Assembly (NCBI GenBank): GCA_021787395.1
Contig: JAJYLZ010000026.1
Location: 1 to 46,064 of the forward strand
Direction: 5' to 3'
DNA: 46,064 nucleotides
From: Chloroflexota bacterium
Lineage (GTDB): Bacteria; Chloroflexota; Limnocylindria; Limnocylindrales; CSP1-4
Positions 34,213 through 43,343 of the stretch are shown in pieces; the stretch's first letter is position 1; each line of letters opens with the position of its first letter. The notes under the pieces were generated by a model, which was not told the DNA's origin, searched no databases, and worked only from the letters and a program-made list of their open reading frames with translations. The translations under genes were made by a program, and so were the position numbers.

Positions 34213-34536
34213 TGCTCGTCGAGGGTACACACCCGCGCGACTGCACGGCTTGCGAGCGCCAGCGACACGCCTGGCATCGCCGTAGCCCGAGAGGGCAACC
34301 CTTATGGCGTCTCCCTGACCGCCAAGAATGACGCGGCGCTCGCGGTCTTGCCGACCGCTGCTCGCCGACACGCTCGCGGGCCCGGCCGGTGCGCTCTGGT
34401 GACCGCTCGCTGATGCCCCTTGAATGACCCGTGCCGCCAACGCGCCGGGTACAGCGGTCGCCGCCGAGTAAGCGCCGCATAAGCGCGGTGCGCTGACGAC
34501 GGCGGCCCACCCAGCTAGGCGAGGTCTCCCCGCCCG
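34213..34536. other. Intergenic region with second copy of the 11-bp tandem motif
   Basis: No gene is supported. At 34,469-34,490 are two tandem 11-base units (TAAGCGCCGCA then TAAGCGCGGTG), closely matching the pair at 5,028-5,049. Little else stands out; promoter elements for the TIR-like gene are not obvious. Confidence 0.35.
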
Positions 34537-34989
34537 CTAACCGGCCTCGCCTGCCCGGCTGCGCGTCGGGGCCGCCCGACCGGCGACCTCCAGTCGGGCG
34601 CCCGGCGGGAGCGCCTCGCGGAGCCCGCGGAGCTGGGCCGGCAGCAGGTCGCCGTCCTGGACCCTGACGGCGTCGGGCTCGGGGCGGCGCTTGGCGAGCA
34701 GCGCGAGCAGGCGGACGGCGACGACCTCCTGGACGCGGACCTCGGTTCCGGGGCCGTCCACGACGCGCCGCGACGGCCAGCCGTGGTCGACGCAGACGCG
34801 CCGCGCGAGGTCGGCGTCCTCGCCGCGGCCTGGGCCGAAGACGAGCGACACGCAGGGGCCGGCCGGGTCCGGCCCGGGCTCCGGCAACGGCTCCGGCCAG
34901 AACACGCCCCCGGCGTCGAGCAGCAACTCCTCGATGTCGGCGTCCATGCCGCCCGCGATGAAGAAGGGGCGGTCGCCCTGCTTGGTCAT
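34537..34989 (-). CDS. Hypothetical protein
   Basis: 150 residues from ATG 34,989. It starts MTKQGDRPFFIAGG and is followed by a Pro/Glu-rich stretch, a compact alpha/beta region around PCVSLVFGPG and DADLARRVCVDHGW, and a helical C-terminus. No known family or motif is recognised. No clear ribosome binding site is visible, so the mRNA may be leaderless or the start may be wrong. Its biased codon usage matches neighbouring real genes. Confidence 0.5.
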   Translation of the reverse strand: MTKQGDRPFFIAGGMDADIEELLLDAGGVFWPEPLPEPGPDPAGPCVSLVFGPGRGEDADLARRVCVDHGWPSRRVVDGPGTEVRVQEVVAVRLLALLAKRRPEPDAVRVQDGDLLPAQLRGLREALPPGARLEVAGRAAPTRSRAGEAG

Positions 34990-35065
34990 GCCGCGATCGT
35001 GGCACTGGCGCGGGCCGGGCGCAACGCCCACCCCGTGGACGGGGACGCGATCTCGTCGTCGCGCA

Positions 35066-35410
35066 TCATGCCGCGTTCTCCTCGTTCCACCGATCCAGCG
35101 CGGCATCGAGCGCGTTGGATGCGAGGGCAATCACGTCGCTGGTCGCCGTGTCGATCCTGCTCCCGGTCGTCTGGCCGCAGCACCGCCCCAGCTGGACGGC
35201 AGTCCCCGACACGTCGGAGAGCACGACTCGAACCGCCGTCCGCGGGTACACCCGGCGGATGTCATCGGCCAACCGACGCGCCACGCTCCTTGCGAACGCC
35301 GCCTGGTGCTTGCGCCAGCGGTCGCGCCCGAAGATGTCATCAAACAGCGGGTAGCCGAGCTTCAAGTCGATCTCGGCGATGTGGTGCGCCGGGTGCCGCC
35401 GTCGTGCCAT
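35066..35410 (-). CDS. Hypothetical protein
   Basis: 114 residues from ATG 35,410, which is supported by GGAGGACC upstream. The core (IDLKLGYPLFDDIFGRDRW) is followed by amphipathic helices and a strand (AVRVVLSD), with adjacent cysteines near the middle. Nothing indicates an enzymatic role and I do not recognise the family. It lies in the same direction as the two flanking unknown genes, but gaps of more than 70 bases leave co-transcription open. Confidence 0.5.
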   Translation of the reverse strand: MARRRHPAHHIAEIDLKLGYPLFDDIFGRDRWRKHQAAFARSVARRLADDIRRVYPRTAVRVVLSDVSGTAVQLGRCCGQTTGSRIDTATSDVIALASNALDAALDRWNEENAA

Positions 35411-35545
35411 CGGTCCAGGTCCTCCGTGCGCCGGGTCGTCCGCCCGGCCTGACACGAGGTTCGCGCCGCCCCGCCGATCGGGCCACGGAATCGCAGCCGA
35501 TCCGATGGTCCTGCTGACTGCCGGGACTGACGTACCAGGCGCCGG

Positions 35546-36145
35546 CTAGAGTCGTTTCGGCCGGTAGCCCCACCGCGCGTCGGCGAACCTCCGGGCGGCA
35601 GCGCGGTCCGCGAACCGCCACGGCGCGTTCCGGTGGTCGCGCCACGCCAGGCCCCACACGCCCAACTGGTTCAGCGCGGCTTCGCCCCGCCTGACGCCGT
35701 AGCGGGTCTGGACGCCCCACTTGCGCGCCGCGACCGAGGCCGTCCAGGGCAGCGGGCTGGCCTCGTACAGGTACACCAGCAACTCGACGGCCACCAGCTC
35801 GTCCGGGGTAGCCCGGCGCTTCATCCGCGGCGCCACGCAGGCTGCGCGAGGGCTGCCAGCGATGGCGGCGCGGGGCGCGGCGGCTGGAGGGGCCGGCGCG
35901 GGTCGCGGGGCGGCCGGTGCCGGCGGCGCCACGGCCTCGACCTGCGGCTTCGCGGCGCATGCGGCCCCGGGGTCCCTCTCTGCCGGTCCCTGACACGCCC
36001 TCGACGCGGGCCTGAAGTCGCGGATCGCCAGCCCGCCCATGGGACGCCCTGGCCGCTCCACGTCCACGACGGCGCTCCCGTCGGGCAGCCGAATCACAGC
36101 CCGGTCAACAGCCCGGCGGTGCCGGAGCAGCGAGAGTACGTCCAC
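35546..36145 (-). CDS. Hypothetical protein with Ala/Pro linker
   Basis: About 199 residues if GTG 36,145 is the start. The N-terminal part (VDVLSLLRHRRAVDRAVIR and a DVERPGRP strand) is joined by a Pro/Ala-rich linker to a C-terminal domain of about 90 residues. That domain (TPDELVAVELLVYLYEASP, then WRFADRAAARRFADARW) might be a small helical DNA-binding fold. The open frame extends to a TTG at 36,250, but the sequence there is less GC-rich and looks like a promoter. Function unknown. Confidence 0.4.
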   Translation of the reverse strand: MDVLSLLRHRRAVDRAVIRLPDGSAVVDVERPGRPMGGLAIRDFRPASRACQGPAERDPGAACAAKPQVEAVAPPAPAAPRPAPAPPAAAPRAAIAGSPRAACVAPRMKRRATPDELVAVELLVYLYEASPLPWTASVAARKWGVQTRYGVRRGEAALNQLGVWGLAWRDHRNAPWRFADRAAARRFADARWGYRPKRL

Positions 36146-36389
36146 GCTCGCACCGTCGGCGTCCCGCCACCCGCGGCAAGTCAGAGGTCCGATTTGTCCG
36201 TTTGCACGTCGCCGCCACCGACCACGGAGGGCCGACCCGCGTGCGTGCAAACCGGGCAGACCCTGTTCGCAGGGGGTCGAGCAGCCGCACCGCCAGCCGC
36301 CACCCTATCCGCCACCCTAGCGCACCCTACGGGGCGTGTCTCGACGGGAAGTGGCGGCCCTCGGCGGAGGAGCCATGAGGGGGAGTTGG

Positions 36390-36463
36390 GGTGGCCTGCG
36401 GGGCTCGAACCCGCGACCTTCGGAGCCACAATCCGATGCTCTGCCAATTGAGCTAAGGCCACC
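36390..36463 (-). tRNA. tRNA-His (anticodon GTG)
   Basis: Read on the reverse strand it folds as a complete cloverleaf: acceptor GTGGCCT with AGGCCAC, a D arm with AGCTCAATTGG, an anticodon stem TCGGA/TCCGA around a loop carrying GTG, and a T arm with GGTTCGAGCC. The extra G before the acceptor stem and C at position 73 are typical of tRNA-His. CCA is not encoded. Its 3' end faces the defence island, the usual orientation at an integration site. Confidence 0.95.
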
Positions 36464-36725
36464 ATGCCGGGACTCCAGCCTCGCCGGCGGTGGGGCACCG
36501 GGTCGCAGGCTGCCGAGAACGGCCGACGCATTCTAGCGGACGCGACGCCCGGGACGGGGGCGGCCGGCCGGCTTGACCGAGGGACGTCAGCCAAACCGGC
36601 GCCGCGGGTGGTACCGGGGTCCCGCCGCTCCCGGGGACCTGTGGGCCAGCGAAGTGCGGCACGGTGGGGTTCACCATGGCGGATGCCGGCCCCCCGACCG
36701 GCCCTGCCTAGGAGCCTCCACCGGC

Positions 36726-37691
36726 ATGACGCTGCCCGCCAGCCCCGTCCGCACCCTCCGCCGGTTCGACGCGCGCCGCCTGGCGGTCGTGCTCGCGGTT
36801 GTGTTCGCGGTGACCAGCGTGGAGCTGGCGGCGGTGCCGTCGGTCCTGGGCTGGGACGCCAACACCTTCAGCGCATCGTCGGAGAGCCAGCTGATCGCGC
36901 TGCAGAACCAGGCGCGCGCCTCCGCAGGCCTGCGCTCGCTCAGCCTCGACACGGCGCTGCGCACGATCGCGCGCTGGCGCAGCCAGGACATGATCGAGCG
37001 CAACTACTTCTCGCACACGATCCTGGGCACTACCCACAACGTGTTCTGGTACATGCAGTTCCAGTACGGGTACTGCTTCAAGGTGGCGGGCGAGAACATC
37101 GGCACCGTGACCTGGCCCGGCGCGTCGGAGGCCGACGCGACCAACTGGGTGTTCCAGCAGTTCATGAACTCGCCCACCCACCGCGCGAACATCCTGGGCA
37201 GCGCCTGGGACGTGGTCGCCGTGGGCGCGTACAAGGGCACGGGCGACGAGTTCATGTGGACCGTCCTGTTCGCCGACAAGTGCAGCGCCGCGGCGCCGAC
37301 CCCGACCCCCACCCCGAAGCCGACGGCCAAGCCCACGCCGAAGCCGACGCTGCAGCCGACGCCGCGACCGACCCCGAAGCCGACGTCCCGGCCCACCGCC
37401 AGGCCCACCCCGACGCTGGCGCCGACCCAGCCGACCGCCCCCGCGCCGACCCCGTCGCCAACGCTCACACCGTCGCCCAGTCCCACCGCCGGGCCCGACA
37501 CGGGCGCGCTCGCGACGCCCCAGCCGGAGGCCCCGACACCGTCGCCCAGCGCGGCCCCCAGCGCGGCCGCCACCCCAGCCCCCACGCCGTTCGTCCCGCC
37601 GGGCGGGCTCCAGATCAAGGACCCGCCGCCCCAGGGCGGCCTCATCGAGTCCATCCTGCAGGCGATCGCGGCCCGGTTCTTCGGCGGGTGA
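36726..37691 (+). CDS. Secreted CAP/SCP-domain protein with Pro/Thr-rich tail
   Basis: 321 residues from ATG 36,726 (AGGAG about 11 bases upstream). A signal peptide or anchor covers about 15-37. The CAP domain (about 45-185) has [27 protein letters not shown] and [10 protein letters not shown], the histidines and glutamates conserved in bacterial SCP-like proteins. The tail of about 110 residues is a low-complexity series of PTPKPT-like units, ending in a short hydrophobic segment. Such proteins are exported and their activity is usually unknown. The repeat-like tail is also why several long false open frames appear on the other strand. Confidence 0.85.
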   Translation: MTLPASPVRTLRRFDARRLAVVLAVVFAVTSVELAAVPSVLGWDANTFSASSESQLIALQNQARASAGLRSLSLDTALRTIARWRSQDMIERNYFSHTILGTTHNVFWYMQFQYGYCFKVAGENIGTVTWPGASEADATNWVFQQFMNSPTHRANILGSAWDVVAVGAYKGTGDEFMWTVLFADKCSAAAPTPTPTPKPTAKPTPKPTLQPTPRPTPKPTSRPTARPTPTLAPTQPTAPAPTPSPTLTPSPSPTAGPDTGALATPQPEAPTPSPSAAPSAAATPAPTPFVPPGGLQIKDPPPQGGLIESILQAIAARFFGG

Positions 37692-37773
37692 CGCCGAGAC
37701 CCGCTGGCGCCCCGCCCGGCCCGCTACCGTATCCACGACAGCCCTCCGCCCCTGCCGGGAGGCAGCCAGCCGC

Positions 37774-38571
37774 ATGACCCTCCAACCGCCGGCCGCCGCG
37801 CCGGCCCCCGGGCGCACCGTCCTGCCGATCCTCGAGGCGCGCTCGCTGACCAGGCAGTACCGGATGACCGGCGAGATCGTCGAGGCCGTCCGGGGCGTCA
37901 CGCTGTCGGTGATGCCGGGCGAGTTCGTGGCGCTCATGGGGCCGTCGGGGTCGGGCAAGAGCACGCTCCTCCAGCTGCTCGGCGGCCTGGACCAGCCCAC
38001 GTCCGGCGAGGTGCTGCTCGAGGGCGAGTCGATCGGCCGCCTGTCCGATTCGGACGCCACCCGCCTGCGCCGCGAGCGGACCGGGTTCGTGTTCCAGTCG
38101 TTCAACCTCGTGCCGCTGATGAACGTCGTGGAGAACGTCGGCCTGCCGTTCACGATCGCGGGCCAGGACCCGCGCTCGGCGGACCTGTCCGCGCGCATCC
38201 GCGAGGCGATCGCGCTGGTGGAGCTGACCGGCAAGGAGCGCCACAAGCCGGACCAGCTGTCGGCCGGCGAGCAGCAGCGGGTGGCGGTGGCGCGCGCGAT
38301 CGTCACCCGCCCGGCCCTGCTGTTCGCCGACGAGCCCACCGGCAACCTCGACTTCCGCACCGGCACCGGCATCCTCGACGCGCTGTGGCGGACCTGCGTG
38401 GAGCGGGGGCAGACGATCGTGCTCGTCACCCACGACGCCAAGGCGGCCGCCTACGCCGACCGCGTGCTCGTGGTGGGCGACGGCGAGGTGCAGGACGAGA
38501 TCGTGCTCGGCCGCCGCGAGGACCACGCCGCCGCGCCGCTGATCTCGCGGCTCGCCCTGCTGGGCCTGTAG
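37774..38571 (+). CDS. ABC transporter ATPase (LolD/MacB type)
   Basis: 265 residues. Walker A GPSGSGKST (56-64), signature LSAGEQQR (162-169), Walker B LLFADEP followed by the D-loop TGNLD, and the switch VLVTHD. The pattern is that of LolD/MacB/FtsE-type ATPases that drive extracytoplasmic substrate export or lipoprotein handling. GGGAGG precedes the ATG by 11 bases. The partner permease starts four bases after the stop, so the two make one transporter. The signature has Ala in place of the usual Gly (LSGGEQQR). Confidence 0.9.
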   Translation: MTLQPPAAAPAPGRTVLPILEARSLTRQYRMTGEIVEAVRGVTLSVMPGEFVALMGPSGSGKSTLLQLLGGLDQPTSGEVLLEGESIGRLSDSDATRLRRERTGFVFQSFNLVPLMNVVENVGLPFTIAGQDPRSADLSARIREAIALVELTGKERHKPDQLSAGEQQRVAVARAIVTRPALLFADEPTGNLDFRTGTGILDALWRTCVERGQTIVLVTHDAKAAAYADRVLVVGDGEVQDEIVLGRREDHAAAPLISRLALLGL

Positions 38572-38575
38572 CGCC

Positions 38576-41122
38576 GTGCGCGGCTTCGTCCGCTACGCCT
38601 GGCGCGCCCTCGCCGCCCGCCGCGCCCGGACGCTGCTCACGGTCGTCGGGGTGGCGCTGGGCGTGGGGGTGGTCGTCGCCGCCCTGGGCGTGGACGCGGG
38701 CCTCGACGCCTCGATCGACCGGACGGTGGCCTCGATGGTGGGCCGCGCGGACCTGCGGGTGGCCGCGTTCGAGGAGACCGGGCTGTCGGCCGGCACGCTG
38801 GCGCAGCTGGCCGGGGTGCCGGGGATCGCCGTCGAGGCCCCTGCGCTGGAGCGGAAGTCCTACCTCGTCTCCCAGCCCGGCAGGCCCGTGCAGACGGCGC
38901 CGGTCACCGTCCTCGGCGTCGAGCCTGCGGTCGAGCCCAGGGTCCACGACCTGCCGCTCGCGCGGGGCGCCCCGCTGTCGGGCGATGCCGACCAGACGGC
39001 GCTCATCACCCAGACCCTGGCGAGGACGGACGGCCTCGACGTCGGCTCCAGGCTCTCGATCCTGGGCATGGGGGCACCGGTGTCGGTCACGGTCACCGGC
39101 ATCCTGGCCGGCGACGGGCCCGAGCTGGGCTCGGCCGGCCGGACCGTCGTGCTGCCCATCCGGACCGCGATGCTGCTCAACGTGGCCGACGGCGCCCCCG
39201 CCCCGACCCAGGTGGACGGCGTCACCCGGGTGGACATCGTGCGCGCCTCGGGCGCCCCGGTGGACCAGGTGGCGGCGGCGATCGGCGCCGCGCTGACCCT
39301 GCAGCCGTACGTGCTCTCGCAGCCGCGGGACATCGCGGCCAGCCTCAGGGCGTCCACGCTCGACGTGCGCTCGACGATGGCGCTGCTGGCGGCGATCACG
39401 CTGTTCGCCGCCGCGATCATGATCCTGAACACCATGGCCATGACCGTGGTCGAGCGGATCCGGGAGCTGGGCCTCCTCCGCGCGGCCGGCGCCTCGCGCG
39501 GCCAGGTCACCCGTGTCGTGTTCACCCAGGCGCTGCTGCTCGGGGTCGGGGGCTCGGCCCTCGGGGTGGCCGTGGGCGTCGTGCTCGCGTTCGCTGCCGC
39601 GGCGTGGCTCCGGGCCGGCGGCCAGCTGGCGATCGACGGGCCGGTGATCACGGTGTGGGCGGTGGCGGCGGGCGTGGCGGCCGGGATGGGCGTCACCCTG
39701 GTCGCCGCCATCGAGCCGGCCCGCCGTGCCGCCGGCATCAGCCCCGTCGCCGTGCTGCGGGTCCGCGCCGACCTGGGCCAGCTGGTCCGCTCCCACACCC
39801 GCTGGCTGGTGGCGGTGGTGGCGGCGATCGGGGTCATCGCCGTGCTCCTCCTGCCGGGCGGCGCGACCGACCTCTCGGTGCCGCTGCGGGCGATCGCGGT
39901 CTACGTCCTGCTGCTCGTCGCCGTGCTCCTGACCCCGACGGTCCTGGCGCCCCTGGCCCGGCTGGTCGGCCTGCCGTTCGCAGCGCTGCTCCGCCTCGAG
40001 GAGCGGCTGGCGCGGGCGTCCATCCGCCGCGACCCGAGCCGCACGGCGCTGACGGTGGGCGCGCTCGTGATCGGCCTCGCGATGGTGGTGGCGCTGTCAG
40101 CCGTCGCGGGCAGCGCGCGCGCCTCCGCCACGGCCTGGCTCGCCGACGTGGTGCCGGGCGACGAGGTCCTGACCGCGATCGCGCCGGTGCCGGTGGGCGA
40201 GGGCGGCGTCGACCAGCAGGTCTCGGCCATCGACGGCGTGCAGCTGGCGACTCCGCTCGCGTCGTTCGACCTGGCCTACGCGGGCACGCGGCTCGACGCG
40301 GTGGCGATCCGGGGCGCGGACTTCCTCGCCGACGGGCGCCTCGACTTCACGGCCGGAGACCGCACCGCGGCGCTGCGTGCGGTCGACGCCGGCGGCGCCG
40401 TGATCCTGCCCGAGGCCCGCGCGGCGCTGCTGCACGTGGGGCTCGGCGACACGATGGCCGTCGCGACCTCCCGGGGGCTGGTCGACCTCAAGGTGGTCGG
40501 GCTCGTGGCCCGCTCCTTCCCCGGCCGGACCGGGGACGCCGTCCTCGTCGGCTGGGGCGACGCCCTGAACCGGTTCGGCGTCCTGGGCGCGGATGCGATC
40601 GCCGTCCGCTACGCGCCGGGCCGCCAAGCCGACGCGAGGCCGCAAGTCGAGGCGCTGGCCCGGCAGCTGGCGCTGGCCGCGTCACCGATCTCGGTGGTCG
40701 CCGGCGCGGTCGGCGATGCGCTCGACCGGCTGTTCGGCCTCCTCGACCTGCTGGCGCTGGCCGCGGTCGTCATCGCCGCCCTGGGGATCGTGAACACCCT
40801 GTCGATGAACACCCTGGAGCGGGTCCGCGAGATCGGCACCCTCCGGGCGGCCGGCATGAGCCGCCGCCAGGTCTGGCGGAGCGTGCTCGTGGAGGCCGGC
40901 ATCCTGGGCGCGATCGGCGGGCTGGTGGGCTCGGTCGCCGGCGTGCTGGTCGGGCTGCTGCTCGGCGGCGGGGCCGGGGCCGCCGGGCCCGTGGACGCGG
41001 TCCCCTGGTCGGCGGTCGGCCTGGCCATGGTGCTCGGGGTCGCCCTGGCGATGCTCGCCGCGGCCCAGCCCGCCCGGATCGCCAGCCGCGTCCCGATCGT
41101 CACCGCCGTCCGGGGCGAATAG
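38576..41122 (+). CDS. FtsX-like ABC permease
   Basis: 848 residues with a GTG start immediately after the ATPase gene. The N-terminal membrane helix (about 15-45) is followed by a large external MacB-type periplasmic domain. The first FtsX block at about 262-345 contains ERIRELGLLRAAGASRGQV; a second external domain follows, with another FtsX block at about 722-800 (ERVREIGTLRAAGMSRRQV). Two FtsX modules in one chain suggest that it can form the complete permease with the ATPase dimer. Substrate unknown. Confidence 0.9.
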   Translation: MRGFVRYAWRALAARRARTLLTVVGVALGVGVVVAALGVDAGLDASIDRTVASMVGRADLRVAAFEETGLSAGTLAQLAGVPGIAVEAPALERKSYLVSQPGRPVQTAPVTVLGVEPAVEPRVHDLPLARGAPLSGDADQTALITQTLARTDGLDVGSRLSILGMGAPVSVTVTGILAGDGPELGSAGRTVVLPIRTAMLLNVADGAPAPTQVDGVTRVDIVRASGAPVDQVAAAIGAALTLQPYVLSQPRDIAASLRASTLDVRSTMALLAAITLFAAAIMILNTMAMTVVERIRELGLLRAAGASRGQVTRVVFTQALLLGVGGSALGVAVGVVLAFAAAAWLRAGGQLAIDGPVITVWAVAAGVAAGMGVTLVAAIEPARRAAGISPVAVLRVRADLGQLVRSHTRWLVAVVAAIGVIAVLLLPGGATDLSVPLRAIAVYVLLLVAVLLTPTVLAPLARLVGLPFAALLRLEERLARASIRRDPSRTALTVGALVIGLAMVVALSAVAGSARASATAWLADVVPGDEVLTAIAPVPVGEGGVDQQVSAIDGVQLATPLASFDLAYAGTRLDAVAIRGADFLADGRLDFTAGDRTAALRAVDAGGAVILPEARAALLHVGLGDTMAVATSRGLVDLKVVGLVARSFPGRTGDAVLVGWGDALNRFGVLGADAIAVRYAPGRQADARPQVEALARQLALAASPISVVAGAVGDALDRLFGLLDLLALAAVVIAALGIVNTLSMNTLERVREIGTLRAAGMSRRQVWRSVLVEAGILGAIGGLVGSVAGVLVGLLLGGGAGAAGPVDAVPWSAVGLAMVLGVALAMLAAAQPARIASRVPIVTAVRGE

Positions 41123-41169
41123 CGCGCCTCGGGGGCCACGCGGCACGCGGCCCTGGGTGACGATTCGGG

Positions 41170-41175
41170 TAGACT
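41170..41175 (+). promoter_or_regulatory. Candidate -10 of the bioY gene
   Basis: TAGACT fits TANNNT and lies about 40 bases upstream of the bioY ATG, which also has a good ribosome binding site (GAGGGGAG). No clear -35 element and no biotin-repressor palindrome were seen. Confidence 0.35.
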
Positions 41176-41215
41176 CCGCCCAGCCGCGGGTGTTGGTTCC
41201 CGCCGAGGGGAGTTC

Positions 41216-41860
41216 ATGTCCTACGCCCTCCCGTCCGTGACCCGGGTCTCCGCCGCCGAGCGTGGCCTCACCATCGCCGACTTCCTGGTGCCGGTCCGGG
41301 TCGGCGAGCGCGTCTCGCCGCGCGTGCGCGACGCCGGGCTCGTGCTCGCGGGGACGGCGCTGTTGATCCTCGGCTCGCGGATCGCCGTCTCCGTGCCGGG
41401 CGACCCGGTCCCGTTCACGCTCCAGACGCTGGCGGTGCTCCTGACCGGCGGTGCCCTGGGCCAGCGCCGGGGCGCCCTCGCGTCGGCCCTGTTCGTCGCG
41501 GTCGGCGTCGCGGGCCTGCCGGTGTTCGCCGAATCGCGGGGCGGCCTCGAGGTCATCACCGGCACCACCGGCGGGTACCTCGTCGGGTTCATCGCCGCGG
41601 CCGCGCTGGTGGGATGGCTGGCCGAGCTCGGCTGGGACCGGCACCTGGGCGGGTCGGTCGGGATGAACCTCCTGGGCATCCTCGCCATCTACCTCGTGGG
41701 CGTGCCGTGGCTGGCCGTGACCGCCGCCGTGCCGCTCGGCGAGGCCGTCCGCCTGGGCCTGCTGCCGTTCCTGGCCGGCGACGGGGTCAAGCTGCTCGTG
41801 GCCGCCGGCGCCTTCCCGGCCGCCTGGTGGGTGGTGGGACGACGCCCGAGCGACCGCTAG
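41216..41860 (+). CDS. bioY: Biotin transporter BioY
   Basis: 214 residues with about six membrane helices. The family landmarks are PVPFTLQTLAVLLTGGALG near 66-84, then GLPVFAESRGGLEVITGTTGGYLVGF, the conserved substrate-binding region of the BioY S component. A poorly conserved N-terminal extension of about 35 residues precedes the first helix. No bioM/N-type ATPase genes are adjacent, so it may use a shared energising module or act alone. A strong GAGGGGAG precedes the ATG. Confidence 0.9.
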   Translation: MSYALPSVTRVSAAERGLTIADFLVPVRVGERVSPRVRDAGLVLAGTALLILGSRIAVSVPGDPVPFTLQTLAVLLTGGALGQRRGALASALFVAVGVAGLPVFAESRGGLEVITGTTGGYLVGFIAAAALVGWLAELGWDRHLGGSVGMNLLGILAIYLVGVPWLAVTAAVPLGEAVRLGLLPFLAGDGVKLLVAAGAFPAAWWVVGRRPSDR

Positions 41861-42927
41861 GGCGCGGACCCGCTCCGGCGATCCGCCCCGGGCCCCCGGC
41901 ATCGCCGTCGCCGGGACCGGCGGGCGATCGGCCCGGGATCGAGCCGCGCCCGCAGGGCCCGCCCGCGCCCGACCCGCCCGCCGCCGACCCGCCCGCTCCA
42001 GAACGGGTCGCGGCCGACCTGGCGGGCCTGTACGGCCCCGACTCCGAGGCGTGGCGCCTCAACCGCGAGGCAGCCCTGCTGCTGGGCGCGGGACCGCTGG
42101 CCGTGCTGCTGCAGGTGGCGCACCCGCTGGTGGCCGAGGGCGTCGCGCAGCACTCGACCTTCAAGGCCGACCCCTGGGCGCGGCTGGACGGCACCCTGCG
42201 CTCGTACCTGCGGATCGTCTACGGCTCGGGGCCCGCGGCGCGCGGGGAGATCCGGCGGCTCAACGGGCTGCACCGCTCCGTTGCCGGAGCGGTGTCCGAC
42301 CCGGCCGCGGCCGCCCGCTTCGGCTCGGTGTACACGGCGCGCGACCCCGGGCTTTCCCTGTGGGTGCACGCCACCCTGATCTGGGCGACGCTGGTCACGG
42401 TGGAGCGCTGGCTGGGCCTGGTCCCGCGCGGGCGGCGGGCGCAGTTCTACACGGAGACCCGGGTGGTCGGACGGCTGTTCGGCGTCCCGGAGGCGCAGTT
42501 GCCCGCAGACCTCGACGCCTTCGAGGCGTACGTGGCGTCGATGCTCGGGCCGGACGGGCCCGTCCACCCGACCGACGTGTCCCGCGACCTGGCGCGGGCG
42601 ATCCTCCATCCGCCGCTGGCGCCCGTCGTGGAGCGCGGCGCGGTGGCCCGAGCGCTGGGGCGGGCGGCACCGGCCGCGGCGGCCGTGCTGCGCCTCGCGC
42701 CCAGGTCAACGCTCACGCCGATGCTGATGCCGGCGGTCGGGCTGCTGCCCGCCTCGCTGCGTTCGGAGCTGGGGCTGCCGTGGGGGCCGCCGGAGCGTGC
42801 CCTCGCGGCCTGGCTGGCGACCGGGTGGCGCCTCTGGCGCCCCGCGTTCCCGTCCGGCGCCCGCTGGTTCCCGCAGGCGCTCGCCGCGGATGCGCGGGTG
42901 GGGGAGCGGTCACCGGCGCGTCGCTGA
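41827..42927 (+). CDS. MpaB/DUF2236-family oxygenase-like protein
   Basis: About 366 residues from GTG 41,827, overlapping the end of bioY by 34 bases. A Pro-rich N-terminus of about 60 residues precedes the family core: LYGPDSEAWRLNREAALLLG, LLQVAHPLVAEGVAQHS, FKADPWARLDGTLRSYL and a later WVHATLIWATLVTVER. The conserved histidines in AHP, QHS and VHA are likely haem or metal ligands in this family. The start is uncertain because the Pro-rich part has few alternative start codons. A hairpin follows the stop. Confidence 0.8.
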   Translation: MGGGTTPERPLGRGPAPAIRPGPPASPSPGPAGDRPGIEPRPQGPPAPDPPAADPPAPERVAADLAGLYGPDSEAWRLNREAALLLGAGPLAVLLQVAHPLVAEGVAQHSTFKADPWARLDGTLRSYLRIVYGSGPAARGEIRRLNGLHRSVAGAVSDPAAAARFGSVYTARDPGLSLWVHATLIWATLVTVERWLGLVPRGRRAQFYTETRVVGRLFGVPEAQLPADLDAFEAYVASMLGPDGPVHPTDVSRDLARAILHPPLAPVVERGAVARALGRAAPAAAAVLRLAPRSTLTPMLMPAVGLLPASLRSELGLPWGPPERALAAWLATGWRLWRPAFPSGARWFPQALAADARVGERSPARR

Positions 42928-42948
42928 CTCGGGCTGCGGGGCACGCGC

Positions 42949-42969
42949 AGGCCGGGCGTCGCCCGGCCT
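42949..42969 (+). terminator. Terminator-like hairpin after the MpaB-like gene
   Basis: A perfect 9-bp stem (AGGCCGGGC with GCCCGGCCT) around a three-base loop, 21 bases downstream of the stop codon. No T tract. Confidence 0.6.
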
Positions 42970-42976
42970 CGATGCA

Positions 42977-43082
42977 TTGCGAGGCTTCGATGCCGAGCGC
43001 GGCGGCCGGGCCCGCGGAACGGCGAGGGGTTGCGAGGCCTCGACACTGGACGCGGCGGCCAGGCGCTCGGAACGGCGAGGGT
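42977..43082. repeat. Two-copy 53-base tandem repeat
   Basis: Copies at 42,977-43,029 and 43,030-43,082 agree at 43 of 53 positions. Both begin TTGCGAGGC and end GGAACGGCGAGGG. They lie in non-coding DNA after the MpaB-like gene. Confidence 0.7.
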
Positions 43083-43343
43083 CTGCGCTGCCATGGGGCC
43101 GGGGATCGTGCCAGGTCATGCCCCGCCGGGCCCTGGCGCCGGGCAGCCACGGATCGCGCTGGGTTCCGATGCCCGCGAGGCATCACTTGTTGCCCCAAGC
43201 GCTCGACGCCGTCCGTGAGCGCCCGTCGCGTTGCCCGTCAGGAATACGAGACGCTCCAGCGACAGATGGCGGCTGGCTTGACGCGAAACGTGATGCCCAG
43301 CAGGAATGCCCGCGTCTGTGGGGCGGAGCGCCCGGCCGCGCTC

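Larger units (their letters stand above)
42928..43343. other. 416-bp gene-free region with hairpin and tandem repeat
   Basis: No gene is supported. It holds a terminator-like hairpin at 42,949-42,969 and an imperfect 53-base tandem repeat at 42,977-43,082. The rest, up to the reverse-strand acetyltransferase stop, shows no recognisable motif. Confidence 0.6.

Noticed and set aside
41123-41215. Biotin operator or riboswitch upstream of bioY
   Set aside because: No BirA/BioR-type palindrome or structured leader could be seen in the 93 bases.
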